Assembly: GCA_903820745.1 (NCBI GenBank)
Contig: CAIJIT010000296.1
Coordinates: 1-64,000 of the forward strand
Length of the DNA: 64,000 nt
Direction: 5' to 3'
Source of the DNA: an uncultured Burkholderiales bacterium
Lineage (GTDB): Bacteria > Pseudomonadota > Gammaproteobacteria > Burkholderiales > Burkholderiaceae_C
The position numbers and the translations under genes were made by a program. Below are positions 7,322 to 16,299 of the stretch, one piece after another; position 1 is the stretch's first letter; every line of letters begins with the position of its first letter. The notes beneath the pieces are model-generated. The model saw only the letters and a list, made by a program, of their open reading frames with translations. It had not been told where the DNA came from and ran no database searches.

Positions 7322-7993
7322 ATGCGAATCTTGCTGGCTGAAGACGATGCCATGCTGGGTGACGGGCTGCGGGCCGGTTTGCAGCAGCAAGGCTTCTCGG
7401 TGGATTGGGTGCGCGACGGCTTGGCGGCGGAGCGCGAAATATTTGCAGGCGACTACGCGGCAGCGGTGCTTGATCTGGGCTTGCCAATGAAAGACGGCAT
7501 CGAGGTCTTGACGTCGCTACGAGCTCGCAAAATCAGCACCCCCATTTTGGTGTTGACGGCGCGTGACGCCATACCCGACCGCATTCTGGGTCTGGATCTG
7601 GGGGCCGATGACTATGTCGTCAAACCCGTGGATCTGCATGAGCTCGGCGCACGACTGCGTTCCCTGGTACGCCGCTCTCATGGTCAGATGCAGGACATCC
7701 TGACCTGTGGCGAGATCGTGCTTGAGCCCTCCTCCCGGCGCGTCAGTCTGAAGGGCGAGCCGGTGCTGCTGTCGACGCGGGAATTTGATCTGCTGCATGT
7801 CTTGATGCTGAACGCCGACCGCGTGATGTCGCGCGAACAACTTGAGCAGCAGCTGTACAGCTGGGGCTATGAGGTCGACAGCAATGCCATCGAGGTTCAC
7901 ATTCACCATTTACGCCGCAAGCTCCACGCTGATGTGATTCAGACGGTACGCGGCGTCGGCTACACCATGCTGCGCAAGCAGACCCCGGCATGA
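7322..7993 (+). CDS. OmpR-family response regulator, QseB/PmrA-like
   Basis: A 223-residue regulator with a receiver domain (acidic pocket E7-D8-D9, phospho-acceptor D51 in AVLDLGLPMKDG, K in DDYVVKPVD) and a C-terminal winged helix (STREFDLLHVLMLN, EVHIHHLRRKL, RGVGYTM). The start MRILLAEDD is used rather than an in-frame ATG 21 bp upstream because receivers begin this way. Its stop overlaps the kinase start in ATGA. A matching CTTAAG-N5-CTTAAT box lies upstream of shp, so it likely controls this operon. The signal is unknown. Confidence 0.93.
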   Translation: MRILLAEDDAMLGDGLRAGLQQQGFSVDWVRDGLAAEREIFAGDYAAAVLDLGLPMKDGIEVLTSLRARKISTPILVLTARDAIPDRILGLDLGADDYVVKPVDLHELGARLRSLVRRSHGQMQDILTCGEIVLEPSSRRVSLKGEPVLLSTREFDLLHVLMLNADRVMSREQLEQQLYSWGYEVDSNAIEVHIHHLRRKLHADVIQTVRGVGYTMLRKQTPA

Positions 7994-9342
7994 AGCTGCG
8001 CCGCCTCCAATCGCTGCAGGCGCGCCTGCTGCTGCCGCTGCTGGGCCTGGTCACCGCGATCTGGCTCGGGGCTGCAACCCTGACCTGGGTGGATGCGCGC
8101 GATGAGCTCGACGACTTGCTGGATGGCCACCTTGCCCAAGCCGCCGCCATGCTGGTGGTGGTGCAGGCCCACGCCGATGACGATGGCGTGGCCGACCAAC
8201 CGGCACGGCACAAGTACTCGGCCCCGGTGGCGTTTCAGGTGTTTCACGAAGGTCAACTGGTCATGCGTTCAGCCAATGCGGGCTTGCTGCCGATGTCCGG
8301 CAAAGCGCAAGGTTTCTCGACGGTGAGCCTGCCCGACGGCGAGCGCTGGCGCGTCTTTTCGACCCCGGGGATGGCGCGCGATGTGACTGTTTATGTGGGC
8401 GAAAAAATTGCTTCCCGCAACGAAATTCTCCGGGCTGTTTTGCACAGCCTGCTGACGCCGCTGTTATACGCTTTGCCGCTACTGGCGCTGGGCGGATGGT
8501 GGGCCGTTCGCCAGGGCTTGGCCCCCTTGCGTCAGCTCGGGCAGTTGCTGTCTCAGCGGCAAGCGGCGGCGCTCAAACAGGTAGAACTGCAGGATATGCC
8601 AGCCGAAATGAGACCGATGGTCGAGGCCTTGAATGATTTATTCGCACGCATCGAAAGCATGGTGCTGTCCGAACGGCGCTTCACCGCCGACGCTGCTCAT
8701 GAACTGCGCACACCGATCGCCGGCATCCGGGCGCAGGCCCAGGTCGCAATGGGGGCGGGCGGCGACCATGCCCAACGCCAGCATGCGCTGCAAGCGACGC
8801 TGGCCGGCTGTGACCGTGCCACGCGTCTGGTCGATCAACTGTTGACGCTGGCGCGCCTGGAAGCGGCGCCACAACCGCTCGGGTCAGAGCCGGTCGACCT
8901 CAGCCCGGTAGCGCGCCGCGTCGCCGCCGATCTGGCCCCCGCCGCCTTGGCACGCCAGCAGACCTTGACCCTGGATGCGGCGGCCAATTGCCCGGTGGCG
9001 GGCAATGATTTGCTGATCAGCGTGCTGGTGCGCAATTTGCTCGACAACGCCCTGCGCTACAGCCCGCAGGGGGCTGAAATTGAACTGTCGGTGACCCATT
9101 CGCCCGGCCAATCGGTCTTGTCCGTGCAAGACAGCGGACCGGGCATGACCGGGCCAGAGATGGCGCGCCTGGGCGACCGCTTTTTCCGGGTGCTGGGCCA
9201 GGATCAGCCCGGCAGCGGCCTGGGCTGGTCGATCGTGCGGCGCATCACCAACGTCTTTGGCGCCCGGATTCAGGTCGGGCGGTCTGAGCGCCTTGGCGGT
9301 CTGGCGGTCACTGTGACCTGGCCGGCCCTGCTGAGGCCATGA
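7990..9342 (+). CDS. QseC/PmrB-like sensor histidine kinase
   Basis: A 450-residue inner-membrane kinase: transmembrane helix 1 at about 12-33, a periplasmic sensor region of some 110 residues, helix 2 at about 152-172, a HAMP-like linker, phospho-acceptor H237 in DAAHELRTP, an N box NLLDNALRYSP, and G boxes DSGPGMTGPE and GSGLGWSIV. The periplasmic segment contains a few His/Asp (HADDDG, ARHKYS) but no recognisable ligand site. Overlap with the regulator by 4 bp indicates translational coupling. The SHP association suggests a redox or NO/O2-related stimulus (inference only). Confidence 0.92.
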   Translation: MKLRRLQSLQARLLLPLLGLVTAIWLGAATLTWVDARDELDDLLDGHLAQAAAMLVVVQAHADDDGVADQPARHKYSAPVAFQVFHEGQLVMRSANAGLLPMSGKAQGFSTVSLPDGERWRVFSTPGMARDVTVYVGEKIASRNEILRAVLHSLLTPLLYALPLLALGGWWAVRQGLAPLRQLGQLLSQRQAAALKQVELQDMPAEMRPMVEALNDLFARIESMVLSERRFTADAAHELRTPIAGIRAQAQVAMGAGGDHAQRQHALQATLAGCDRATRLVDQLLTLARLEAAPQPLGSEPVDLSPVARRVAADLAPAALARQQTLTLDAAANCPVAGNDLLISVLVRNLLDNALRYSPQGAEIELSVTHSPGQSVLSVQDSGPGMTGPEMARLGDRFFRVLGQDQPGSGLGWSIVRRITNVFGARIQVGRSERLGGLAVTVTWPALLRP

Positions 9343-9479
9343 GCGGCGCGGCTTTGGCGACGACATCGGCAGCAGATGCACCGGCAAAGTTTGCTGCCCG
9401 TGCGGTTGATTTCCACTGCGCCGCACCGGTCGCACGCAAGGTCGGCCCAGAGCTTTTGTGAATCGCCCCTGATACGGAT

Positions 9480-10349
9480 TCAGGCGATGCTGGTGTCCGC
9501 TGGCTTGAGTTGATCGGCCGCCGGCATACGGCCCTCAAACCAAAGGCCTGCCGCCGCACGACCCATCGCGTTGCCATCGTGGCCCACCCCTGGCACGGTC
9601 ACGATCGTCCAATGGCAGGGCAAGCCCAGGCGGGCGGCTTGGCGGTGACCCATCTCATGAAAGTAATGCGCCCGTGCAAAGCGCGTCGGTCCTTGAGCCA
9701 ATGCCTCGGGATTGGACGGAAGGCTGGGGTCGGTAGTGTCCACGTCGCAGTCACCAGCCAGGATGGTCATGGGGTAAGCCAGCCAACGCGCCAGATCGGC
9801 AAGCTCCAGCCCCAGGCCGCCCAAGCCATGCGGGAAGGGCAGGTCCAGGGTGGGCAGCGTGTACCAACCCGGGTTCCCTGCCATCACCGCTTCATACAAC
9901 CCATGTTCCTGCGTGCCCAGCAAGCGATGCGCGAACTGCCCGCCCGCCGAATGCCCGAACAGGCGAACCACTTGGCGCCGGGTCACACCGCCGGCGCGCA
10001 AGGCCTGCATCACCCGCGGCAAAATGGCATAGAACCACTCGTCGCGCGCGCGCACCGTCCCGTCAGGGGCCCGCAGTTGGCCGTTGTTGTAATTTTCGGC
10101 TTCGGGAAAATGGCTGGAGGCAAAGGTCGTCGCGACGATCAGCAGACGGTGCTTTTCGGCCGCATCAATCCAGAAGTCACGGTAGTCATCACCGTTGCGC
10201 TTCATGCCATGTTGCACCAGAACGACGGCATCGTCCGGGCCATAGGACGCCGGACGGTAGGTATGCACCGTCAAGGGTTTGTCGGGGTGCAAGGGATCGA
10301 CGTAATGCAGGGCATCGCGCCCGACGGCGGGGTTGAGAACCAGAGTCAT
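9480..10349 (-). CDS. Alpha/beta hydrolase, esterase/depolymerase-like
   Basis: A 289-residue serine hydrolase with a LVQHGMKRNGDDYRD oxyanion-side strand and the nucleophile elbow GHSAGG (residues 162-167 approx.). The final His is probably in VPGVGHDGNAM, and the acid may be D in AGDCDVDT. No signal peptide is visible, so it is likely cytoplasmic. It is the last gene of the ABC importer operon, 9 bp after the second ATPase. That suggests it hydrolyses an imported ester or amide, but the substrate is unknown. It is convergent with the kinase gene across a 137-bp spacer that holds no obvious strong terminator. Confidence 0.8.
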   Translation of the reverse strand: MTLVLNPAVGRDALHYVDPLHPDKPLTVHTYRPASYGPDDAVVLVQHGMKRNGDDYRDFWIDAAEKHRLLIVATTFASSHFPEAENYNNGQLRAPDGTVRARDEWFYAILPRVMQALRAGGVTRRQVVRLFGHSAGGQFAHRLLGTQEHGLYEAVMAGNPGWYTLPTLDLPFPHGLGGLGLELADLARWLAYPMTILAGDCDVDTTDPSLPSNPEALAQGPTRFARAHYFHEMGHRQAARLGLPCHWTIVTVPGVGHDGNAMGRAAAGLWFEGRMPAADQLKPADTSIA

Positions 10350-10358
10350 GGGAATTCC

Positions 10359-11363
10359 TCAGACAGGGTGGATGAGATGACAGGCGACCTCGCGGCCATT
10401 GGCGATCGGACGCAGCAAGGGCGCCTGCTCACGGCAACTCGGTTGCGCTGCAGGGCAACGGGGATGGAAGCTGCAGCCAGAAGGAGGGTTCAGCGGCGAA
10501 GGCAGTTCACCGCGGACCGGGACAAATCCGTGCGGACGGCCCGTCAGACGCGGTGCGGCATCGAGCAGCGCCCGCGTGTAAGGATGGGCGGGCTGATCGA
10601 AGATGACTTGCACCGGGCCACTTTCAACGATACGGCCCAGGTACATGATGGCCACCCGGTCGCTGATCAGCCGCACCAATGACAGGTTGTGGCTGACGAA
10701 GAGATAAGTCAGGCCATGCCGCTCGCGCAGTGCCATGAAAAGATTGATGACCTGGGCCTGGACAGACATGTCCAAGGCTGCCACCGGCTCGTCACACACC
10801 AGCACCCGCGGTCGCACCGCGAGCGCACGGGCGATGCCAATGCGCTGGCGCTGCCCGCCTGAGAACTGGTGGGGGTAGCGGTCGCGGTAAGCGGGGTCCA
10901 GCCCCACCTCGACCAGCGCCTGGTCAACCCATGCGTCCACCTGGTCGGCGGGCACAAGGCGATGCACGGCCAGTGCCTCGCCCACCAGACGGCGCACCGT
11001 CATACGCGGGTCCAGGCTGGCGTGCGGATCCTGGAAGATCATCTGAACCGCGAGCAGATAGTCCAACCTTTGCCGGCCCTTCAACGAGGCTGCGGCTACA
11101 CCGTCAAAATGCACTTCACCCGCTGTGGGCGCAAGGATGCCAGTGGCCAGACGCGCCAGCGTGGACTTGCCACAGCCCGACTCCCCCACGAGGCCCAACA
11201 CCTCGCCACGCGCGATCGACAGGTCCACGCCATCCACCGCTCGCACCACTGCGGGCGGCCGGGCCTGACCGATGGCCCCCACGAGGCGCTCGGCCAGCGT
11301 AGGGCGACGGGTGAATTGCTTGGCCACCCCGCGAAGTTCCAGGACTGCCGGAGTTCCGGTCAT
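10359..11363 (-). CDS. Peptide-type ABC transporter ATP-binding protein (OppF/DppF)
   Basis: A 334-residue ATPase with Walker [13 protein letters not shown], signature [15 protein letters not shown] and Walker [13 protein letters not shown]. The C-terminal oligopeptide-transporter extension has the cysteine cluster [17 protein letters not shown], which binds an Fe-S cluster or structural site in some homologues. The start [10 protein letters not shown] at 11363 is chosen because it overlaps the stop of the partner ATPase in ATGA. It forms the ATPase heterodimer with the product of 11360-12379. Confidence 0.93.
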   Translation of the reverse strand: MTGTPAVLELRGVAKQFTRRPTLAERLVGAIGQARPPAVVRAVDGVDLSIARGEVLGLVGESGCGKSTLARLATGILAPTAGEVHFDGVAAASLKGRQRLDYLLAVQMIFQDPHASLDPRMTVRRLVGEALAVHRLVPADQVDAWVDQALVEVGLDPAYRDRYPHQFSGGQRQRIGIARALAVRPRVLVCDEPVAALDMSVQAQVINLFMALRERHGLTYLFVSHNLSLVRLISDRVAIMYLGRIVESGPVQVIFDQPAHPYTRALLDAAPRLTGRPHGFVPVRGELPSPLNPPSGCSFHPRCPAAQPSCREQAPLLRPIANGREVACHLIHPV

Positions 11364-12379
11364 GGCGCCTCCCCCACCGGTAAAGTCGGCGCCGTCACCG
11401 GGTGATGGCACCTGAAACTGCGCGCCCCTTGTTCGGTAAGCGCTGGTTCTTCAATCCGGCAAATGGCAGTTGCCACTGCACAGCGGGTCGAAAAGGCGCA
11501 ACCGGCCGGCCGCGCATCCAACCGGGGCGCCATGCCGTCGATCTGGGCCAGTCGTTGCCCTCGCAGCCCCGCGTCGGGCACCGCACCGAGCAGACCCTGG
11601 GTGTAGGGGTGGCGGGGGTCCTTCAGTACCTGCACCGCAATGCCGGTCTCCACGATGCGACCGGCATACATGACCGCAATGCGGTCGGCCAGTTCGGCCA
11701 CGACCGCAAGGTCATGAGTGATCCACAACAAGGCGGCCCCGCTGTCCTGCACCAGACGCCTCATTTCGAACAGAATCTGGCCCTGGATGGTCACATCCAG
11801 GGCGGTGGTGGGTTCGTCCGCAATGATCAGGTCGGGTTGATTGATGAGCGCCGTAGCGATGGCCACCCGCTGTCGCATACCGCCTGAGAACTCGTGTGGA
11901 AACTGCTTCAGCCGTTCATAGGGCGAGGCAATGCCGACAAGGGTCAGGACCTTGGCGGCCAAGTCCCAGGCCTGTGCTCGGGTGGCAGCGCGATGTTCCT
12001 GCACCGCCTCGGCCATCTGCTCCCCGATGGTCAGTACCGGGTTGAGCGTCATTTGCGGATCCTGGAAGATCATGGCGATACGGTCGCCGCGCAGGCTGCG
12101 CAGCCGTTCGGGCGATGCTTGGCGCAAGTCCTCGCCGTTAAACAGCACCTCGCCCGCCAGCACCTCGCCCGGAGCATCCACCAAGCCCGTGATGGAAAAG
12201 CCCGTCACGCTCTTGCCCGAGCCGGACTCGCCGACCAGGCCCAGCACCTCGCCCCGGACGACTTGGAGGTCCACGCCATCTACCGCCGGCCAAGCCCCGC
12301 TGGCGAGGTGAAAAACCGTGCGCAGACCTCGCACCTGCAACAGGGGCGGGACCGCGGCGTCTGGCCTTGGCCGAATCAC
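11360..12379 (-). CDS. Peptide-type ABC transporter ATP-binding protein (OppD/DppD)
   Basis: A 339-residue ATPase with Walker A GLVGESGSGKSVT, signature FSGGMRQRVAIA and Walker B LIIADEPTTALD. The C-terminal OppD-type region contains CAFSTRCAVATAICR. The apparent start is GTG at 12379 with AAGGGGG upstream. It lies 58 bp after the permease at 12438-13334 and overlaps the next ATPase by 4 bp. It energises import of the solute bound by the family 5 receptor of the same operon. Confidence 0.92.
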   Translation of the reverse strand: MIRPRPDAAVPPLLQVRGLRTVFHLASGAWPAVDGVDLQVVRGEVLGLVGESGSGKSVTGFSITGLVDAPGEVLAGEVLFNGEDLRQASPERLRSLRGDRIAMIFQDPQMTLNPVLTIGEQMAEAVQEHRAATRAQAWDLAAKVLTLVGIASPYERLKQFPHEFSGGMRQRVAIATALINQPDLIIADEPTTALDVTIQGQILFEMRRLVQDSGAALLWITHDLAVVAELADRIAVMYAGRIVETGIAVQVLKDPRHPYTQGLLGAVPDAGLRGQRLAQIDGMAPRLDARPAGCAFSTRCAVATAICRIEEPALTEQGARSFRCHHPVTAPTLPVGEAP

Positions 12380-12437
12380 TGCACCCCCTTGAGCAGCGCA
12401 TGCTGCTGGATATGCGCTGGGCAGCGACCTGACTGAC

Positions 12438-13334
12438 TCATGCTCGATAGGCGTCGAAGCTGTGACGCAAACGCTCGCCCACCAGGTTCAACGATGTGAT
12501 CAGGGCCAGCAATGCCAGGCCGGGAAAGAACGAGATCCAGTACTCGCCCGAGAGCAGAAATTCAAACCCGTTGGCAATCAGCAAGCCCAGGGACGGCTGA
12601 GTGATTGGCACCCCCACGCCCAGGAACGAGAGTGTGGCCTCCAGGGTGATGGCCCCGGCCACGCTGACCGTGGCCACCACCAGAACCGCACCGATGCTGT
12701 TGGGCAGCAAGTGAGCCCGCATGATGTAGCCTGCAGGCAGTCCGAGATTGACCGCCGCCTCGATATATTCCTTGCGGCGCTCCACCAGGGCAGCCGCCCG
12801 CATGATGCGTGCGTAATGGGCCCATTGCACGATGACGATGGCCAGGATGACCTTGTCGACCCCGCGCCCCATGGCAGCCAGCAGCACCAGCGCCACCAAC
12901 AAAGACGGAAATCCGAGGATGAAGTCCACCAGACGCATCAGCGCCGCATCGATGAGGCCCCCGAACTGCGCCGCCGCCAAGCCCACTGCGACACCAATGG
13001 ACAGCGCCACCACCGAAGCGGCCAGGCCCACGAACAAGCTGGTGCGAAGGCCGTAAACGATGGCACTCAGCATGTCGCGCCCCTGCGCGTCCGAGCCCAG
13101 CCAGAAGGTCAGGCCGGTCATCGACGAGGCGCCCGGTGGCTGGCGGTTGTCCATGACGTTGAGCGCGCTCAGGTCATAGGGGTTCTGCGGCACCAGGAAT
13201 GGGCCCAGCAACGCCACGAGTACCAGCAATGCCAGCACCAGCAAGGCCGAACGCGCCGTCGGCTGGCGGCTCATGCGCTGCAGCAACTGGCGGCGCATCG
13301 GGGTGTCGGCATCCACCGGGGGCTGCAGGTTCAC
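12438..13334 (-). CDS. Peptide-type ABC transporter permease (OppC/DppC)
   Basis: A 298-residue permease with an N-terminal cytoplasmic tail, a first helix ALLVLALLVLVALLGPFLV, a periplasmic loop (WLGSDAQGRDMLSAIVYG, the family's GTDxxGRD hallmark) and the EAA loop EAAVNLGLPAGYIMRAHLLP. The GTG at 13334 is preferred to the ATG at 13298 because GGAGG lies seven bases upstream and it overlaps the oppB-like stop as GTGA. It pairs with the permease at 13331-14308. Confidence 0.9.
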   Translation of the reverse strand: MNLQPPVDADTPMRRQLLQRMSRQPTARSALLVLALLVLVALLGPFLVPQNPYDLSALNVMDNRQPPGASSMTGLTFWLGSDAQGRDMLSAIVYGLRTSLFVGLAASVVALSIGVAVGLAAAQFGGLIDAALMRLVDFILGFPSLLVALVLLAAMGRGVDKVILAIVIVQWAHYARIMRAAALVERRKEYIEAAVNLGLPAGYIMRAHLLPNSIGAVLVVATVSVAGAITLEATLSFLGVGVPITQPSLGLLIANGFEFLLSGEYWISFFPGLALLALITSLNLVGERLRHSFDAYRA

Positions 13335-14308
13335 GCAGCATCCTCCACCAGCCGCACCCGGGGGTCCAGCGCGGCATACAGCAAGTCCACCAACAAGTTG
13401 ACTGTCATGAAAAGCAGGGTTGCCATCAGGATATAGGCCACCACCACCGGTCGGTCGAGTTGGTAGATGCTGTCGATCAGCAGCTTGCCGATGCCAGGCC
13501 AGGCGAATATCGTCTCCGTGATGGTGGAAAACGCCACCAGGCTGCCAAACTCCATGCCCACCACAGTCACGACGGGAATCAGGATATTGCGCAGGATATG
13601 CCGACGCACGATACGCTGGGGCCGCACGCCCTTGGCCCGGGCGTACTTCACGTAATCCTGAGCATTTGCCTGGGTGGTTCCCACGGCCACCAACCGGATC
13701 ATCAGGGCCATATTGGGAATGGCCAGATTCAATGCGGGCAGCACCAGGTGACTCAGTCCATCGCTGGTCAAAATCCCCAAGGGCACACCCAGCAGCAGCA
13801 TGGTCTCGCCCCGCCCCGCCGTGGGCAGCCAGCCCAACAACACCGAGAAAACGAGGATCAGCATCATCCCTTTCCAGAAGTTGGGCAAGGAGTAGCCCAG
13901 CAAGGTGCCTGCCAGGATCAGTCGCGAACCGCGCGATTGCGGGTTCAGTCCCACCAGCAGCCCGAGCGGCAAGCCCAGAGACACCGACAAGGTCAGGGCA
14001 ATGACGACCAGTTCCACCGTCGCCGGCAGCCGCGAAACGATGAGCTCGATCGCCGGGACACCGTGCACAAACGAACGCCCAAGTTCGCCTTGCAGCGCAT
14101 GGCCCAGAAAAACGAAATACTGTTGCCACATCGGCAGATCCAGCCCCAAGCGGTGCACCAGGGCAGCACGCTCCATCGCGCTGGACTGCGGCGGCACCAG
14201 CAGTTCGATGGGATCACCGATGCCGTAGACCGCGACGAAGACCACCACCGAGGCCGCCAGCAGCACGCCTACGGCCTGGATCAACCGTTGCAATGCGTAG
14301 CTTGCCAT
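13331..14308 (-). CDS. Peptide-type ABC transporter permease (OppB/DppB)
   Basis: A 325-residue six-helix permease beginning MASYALQRLIQAVGVLLAAS, with the typical N-terminal helix, a long periplasmic loop (LGLDLPMWQQYFVFLGHALQ, then GELGRSF) and the EAA motif DYVKYARAKGVRPQRIVRRH. It is 25 bp downstream of the receptor gene and overlaps the second permease by 4 bp. Confidence 0.92.
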   Translation of the reverse strand: MASYALQRLIQAVGVLLAASVVVFVAVYGIGDPIELLVPPQSSAMERAALVHRLGLDLPMWQQYFVFLGHALQGELGRSFVHGVPAIELIVSRLPATVELVVIALTLSVSLGLPLGLLVGLNPQSRGSRLILAGTLLGYSLPNFWKGMMLILVFSVLLGWLPTAGRGETMLLLGVPLGILTSDGLSHLVLPALNLAIPNMALMIRLVAVGTTQANAQDYVKYARAKGVRPQRIVRRHILRNILIPVVTVVGMEFGSLVAFSTITETIFAWPGIGKLLIDSIYQLDRPVVVAYILMATLLFMTVNLLVDLLYAALDPRVRLVEDAA

Positions 14309-14333
14309 GATGGATGTCGGGTCGCCAAGTCAG

Positions 14334-16016
14334 TCATTTGCCCGGCTTGGCCAAGGCTCCCTTGGCTGCGCCGGCGGGGGTCACCGACATGGCCAAGGTG
14401 TACTGGTCGTTGCGGCCCTTGACAGCCAGGTCCGCACGGTAGGCCCACAAGGTGTTCTCGAAATGCAAGGGGATGAAAGCATGGGTCTCCAGCAGGCGGC
14501 TCACGCCCTCGCGCAAGAGTTCGGCCCGTTTGTCGTCGTCCATGGTGACAATGGCCTTGCCGACCAGGGCATCGAGTTCCTTGTCGGCCAGGCCACCGTA
14601 ATTGGAGCCCCCGCGAGTCTTCTTGTCGTCAGGCGAGACGGACCAGTAACGCAGGAAGGAACTGCCCTCGGCGGAGCCCCAGCCGCCCAGCGAGAAACTG
14701 AATTCCTTTTTGGCGCGGCGAGGGAAATACAAAGCCCGGGTCATGACGTCCACTTTGGTACGGATGCCGATCTGGCTGAAGTAGGCGGCCACCGCCTGGG
14801 TAATCTGGCCATCGTTGATGTAGCGGTCATTGGTGGCCGACAGCGTCAGCTCGAAGCCGTTCGGGTAACCCGCCTCGCGCAACAATTGCCGCGCCAACTT
14901 CGGGTCGTAGCGGACAACAGGAGGGGTGGGCAGCGTGCCGAACATGCCGGTGGGTAGAAACTGGTGGGCCGGCGCAACTGCCCCATCCATCAGGCGCTTG
15001 GCAATGGCATCGCGGTCGATGGCCAGGGACAGGGCTCGGCGCACGCGCAGGTCCTGCAGGGGATTGCCGCCCTTCTCCCCCTGATCATCGCGCACCAGGG
15101 GGCTTGGGTTGCGGCCCACATCCAACTGGAAGAAGATGACTCGAGACGAGGGGGTCGAGGTGACGGCGAAACGCTTGTCCTTGAGCAGACGCTCCAGGTC
15201 GCGCGCAGCGGGATTCTCTACGAGGTCATACTCCCCTGCCATCAAACCGGCCAGGCGAGGCCCGGCATTGGTCACAGTCACGAACTTCACGGCATCCCAG
15301 GTGGGTCTTGGCCCCCAATGACCTTCATGCCGCAGCAACTCGATCCCCGAGCCGCGCACATAGCTCTTGAGCTTGTAGGGACCGGTGCCAACGGCCACAG
15401 TGCCCTCGTTGAACTGGGTGACGGTGGGCCAAGGTCCGGTGACGCCACAACCGGCCTCAGGTGCGAAGCTGAGCTTGCCATGCGGCACGATCGACTGCGA
15501 CAGGATACGCACCCCGGAGAGCAGGCGGGGCAGCAGCGGCTCGGGCTCCACCGTCGTGATCACCAGGGTGTGGGGATCGGGCGCCTCCACCGCGCTCATA
15601 TTGTTGATGACATCCTTGCCCCCACCGGCAATATTGGTCTCGTTCTTGACGATGCGGCACAAGGTGAAGATGAAGTCATCGGCCGTGAAGGGAGCGCCAT
15701 TGGAGAATTTCACGCCCTTGCGAAGGCTGAAAGTCCATTTGTTGGCCCCGTCGTTCTTCCAGGCTGCAGCCAACGACGGTCGCAGGCGCTGGTTCTCGTC
15801 GTTATCCACCAGCGCATCGAAGACATGGGCGGTCAAGGCGTTGTTGGGGGCCAGCTCATGGTAATGCGGATCCATCGCTGTGGGCTCGGAGGACAGCGCA
15901 ATCCGCAGGCTCTGGGCCGCAGCAGGCAGACTGAGCAGATTTGCCAGGATGCACAGGCCCAAAATAGCAGCGATGCGCAAGGCGCGGAATTCAGTCGTCA
16001 AAGGGGCTCTCCTCAT
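14334..16016 (-). CDS. Family 5 ABC solute-binding protein (DppA/OppA type)
   Basis: An exported receptor of up to 560 residues, first in the ABC importer operon. A signal peptide (LRIAAILGLCILANLLSLPA, then AAQS) precedes the family 5 core SLRIALSSEPTAMDPHYHE, and KWTFSLRKGVKFSNGAPFTA is the conserved SBP_bac_5 segment. The ATG at 16016 has no good ribosome site. A TTG at 16001 has GAGGAGA correctly spaced upstream and still leaves a full signal peptide, so it is a serious alternative start. Two tandem copies of the composite element lie immediately upstream. Family members bind peptides, nickel complexes, opines and other solutes; the ligand here is unknown. Confidence 0.9.
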   Translation of the reverse strand: MRRAPLTTEFRALRIAAILGLCILANLLSLPAAAQSLRIALSSEPTAMDPHYHELAPNNALTAHVFDALVDNDENQRLRPSLAAAWKNDGANKWTFSLRKGVKFSNGAPFTADDFIFTLCRIVKNETNIAGGGKDVINNMSAVEAPDPHTLVITTVEPEPLLPRLLSGVRILSQSIVPHGKLSFAPEAGCGVTGPWPTVTQFNEGTVAVGTGPYKLKSYVRGSGIELLRHEGHWGPRPTWDAVKFVTVTNAGPRLAGLMAGEYDLVENPAARDLERLLKDKRFAVTSTPSSRVIFFQLDVGRNPSPLVRDDQGEKGGNPLQDLRVRRALSLAIDRDAIAKRLMDGAVAPAHQFLPTGMFGTLPTPPVVRYDPKLARQLLREAGYPNGFELTLSATNDRYINDGQITQAVAAYFSQIGIRTKVDVMTRALYFPRRAKKEFSFSLGGWGSAEGSSFLRYWSVSPDDKKTRGGSNYGGLADKELDALVGKAIVTMDDDKRAELLREGVSRLLETHAFIPLHFENTLWAYRADLAVKGRNDQYTLAMSVTPAGAAKGALAKPGK

Positions 16017-16031
16017 CGGCCGGTACAGACA

Positions 16032-16094
16032 GGGGTTTCACCCACGGGCCCAAGTATTGCATCTCGAAGCCGCCCCCGGACCGCTGAAATACCC
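16032..16094 (-). promoter_or_regulatory. Composite element, copy C1, ahead of the ABC importer
   Basis: On the minus strand: GGGTATTTCAGCGGTCC, GGCGGCTTCGAGATGCAATA, CTTGGGCCCG and GGGTGAAACCCC. The layout is the same as copy B, with the proximal half-site 15 bp from the annotated ATG, or about 30 bp from the alternative TTG. If the element is a promoter, transcription would start within or just after the core. Function inferred. Confidence 0.6.
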
Positions 16095-16128
16095 TCGACA
16101 AAACCGCAGCAATACGCAGCCATGACGC

Positions 16129-16187
16129 GGCATTTCACCAAGTTTTTGTCCGCATCCCCGAACTGCGTTTGAACCACTGGAATACCC
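16129..16187 (-). promoter_or_regulatory. Composite element, copy C2, tandem to C1
   Basis: A second copy in the same orientation, about 95 bp upstream of C1: GGGTATTCCAGTGGTTC, ACGCAGTTCGGGGATGCG and CTTGGTGAAATGCC on the minus strand. The core is more diverged: the GATAGTTGG part is replaced by GACAAAAACTTGG. It lies between the divergent importer and epoxide hydrolase genes and could influence either. Confidence 0.5.
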
Positions 16188-16299
16188 GCATCCCCCCGAA
16201 GCAAGGGCGCTACCTGGCGCCGCTGCAGCGGAGCTGTCGCCTGACCCATGCGAGACTCGGCATGCCAACCCGCAACGCAACCCAGCAAAGGCGGACAAA

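Noticed and set aside
9430-9485. TGAATC/GATTCA inverted repeat between the kinase and hydrolase genes as a terminator
   Set aside because: Six-base arms with a 12-base loop and no T-run are too weak to call.
14964-16172. A 402-codon plus-strand frame opposite the ABC receptor
   Set aside because: Antisense to a well-supported family 5 receptor gene; composition is not protein-like.
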